Assembly: GCA_013002375.1 (NCBI GenBank) | Contig: JABDJW010000147.1 | Coordinates: forward strand, 1-5,275 | DNA from: Acidimicrobiales bacterium | GTDB taxonomy: Bacteria > Actinomycetota > Acidimicrobiia > Acidimicrobiales > SHLQ01 | DNA: 5,275 nucleotides | Reading direction: 5' to 3' | In this document: one piece after another, positions 4,784 through 5,275 of the stretch | How the letters are laid out: every line of letters begins with the position of its first letter | Numbering within the stretch: position 1 is the first letter of the stretch | Notes under the pieces: model-generated | Database searches by the model: none | Told to the model about the DNA's origin: nothing | What the model saw: only the letters and a program-made list of their open reading frames with translations | Translations under genes and position numbers: made by a program

Positions 4784-5275
4784 TCAGGCCAGGACGGCCG
4801 ATCGGAAGGCCTCGACCGCCTGGGGTTCGAGACCGAGCCCGTCATGGAGATACCCCTCGATGCCGCCAAAGGCCTCGTCCATGGCCCCGAACGAGGACTC
4901 GATGTAGCTCGCCTGAACCTCGAGCAGCGGGCGGACGACCTCGAGGAGATCACGATTGGCGAGGAAACCCTCCGCGGCCTGGGACAGGCCGAAACCGCGG
5001 TTGGATTCCAGGTAGTGCGCCGTCGCCTGATTCCGGTCGACCCCCAACATGAGGGCGATGGCCGTGGCCATCCAACCGGCTCGATCTTTGCCGGCCGAGC
5101 AGTGCCACAACACCGGACGGCGTTCAGGTTCGATCACCAGCCCGATCGCCCGACCGAACTGCCGGCATCGATCCGGATCGGTCACGAACCGCGCCGCGCC
5201 CTCGATACCAAGCCGTTCCGCCCGCCCCGCGCCGAGCTCGGCGCGGATAAGATCGTCATCGCCCGACATCATGAT
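4784..5275 (-). CDS. Tyrosine/lipid-type protein phosphatase, partial (N-terminus outside the window)
   Basis: This is the C-terminal part of a Cys-based phosphatase of the Y_phosphatase3 (MptpB/LipA-like) family, which dephosphorylates phosphotyrosine, phosphoserine/threonine or phosphoinositides through a cysteinyl-phosphate. At least 163 codons are visible, against about 250-280 residues for full-length relatives. The signature VLWHCSAGKDRAGW (residues 54-67 counted from the ATG at 5272) contains nucleophile C58 and R64 of the Cx5R loop, plus the Lys-Asp pair (K62, D63) typical of this family. The following helix and RNQATAHYLESNRG (80-93) fit the family's post-loop region. The frame stays open to the window edge, and the N-terminal NFRDLGG-type segment expected for this family is missing, so the Met at 5272 is probably internal. 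The residue after the catalytic Arg is Ala rather than the usual Thr/Ser. Stop TGA is at 4784-4786. Confidence 0.9.
   Translation of the reverse strand: MMMSGDDDLIRAELGAGRAERLGIEGAARFVTDPDRCRQFGRAIGLVIEPERRPVLWHCSAGKDRAGWMATAIALMLGVDRNQATAHYLESNRGFGLSQAAEGFLANRDLLEVVRPLLEVQASYIESSFGAMDEAFGGIEGYLHDGLGLEPQAVEAFRSAVLA

Noticed and set aside
3895..5052. 385-codon open frame on the + strand covering both right-hand genes
   Set aside because: It crosses two convincing - strand genes and their gap; the Arg/Pro-rich translation has no domain.

Overview
The window is a GC-rich bacterial chromosome segment. It carries the conserved rpsF-ssb-rpsR-rplI-dnaB block (bS6, single-stranded DNA-binding protein, bS18, bL9, replicative helicase) on the + strand, followed by two convergent genes on the - strand. 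The gene order, the high-GC codon use, the actinobacterial style of the proteins and a probable leaderless GTG start point to an actinomycete-type organism. The bS18 extension and overall style make an uncultured or deep-branching lineage such as Acidimicrobiia plausible, but that assignment is inference.

Layout. Positions 1-161 hold a perfect 59-bp tandem repeat (two full copies and 43 bp of a third, probably continuing left of the window). Each copy carries an inverted repeat. The 59-bp period places one TGA in each + frame. Positions 162-371 are a gene-free leader with a possible hairpin. Positions 372-2113 are four tightly packed genes (10-bp gap, 1-bp overlap, 4-bp overlap). Positions 2114-2353 form a 240-bp gap with three DnaA-box-like 9-mers and an imperfect duplicated module, leading into dnaB (2354-3730). 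The dnaB stop overlaps the stop of a convergent gene for a single-pass membrane protein with four extracytoplasmic cysteines (4536-3727, - strand). A 247-bp structured gap follows, with a palindrome over a candidate promoter. The right edge is the C-terminal part of a protein-tyrosine/lipid-type phosphatase (- strand, running off the window).

How it works together. rpsF/rpsR encode the partners that assemble together on the 30S platform, rplI is a 50S protein, and ssb and dnaB are replication-fork proteins, so the block links ribosome supply to replication. The DnaA-like boxes suggest that dnaB expression, or local DNA opening, may respond to DnaA.

The main oddities are the repeat array, a cysteine-free bS18 with a ~77-residue disordered acidic tail in the main operon, the DnaA-box cluster in front of dnaB, and the palindrome at a leaderless promoter. 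I found no clear mobile element, CRISPR array, tRNA or defence system.
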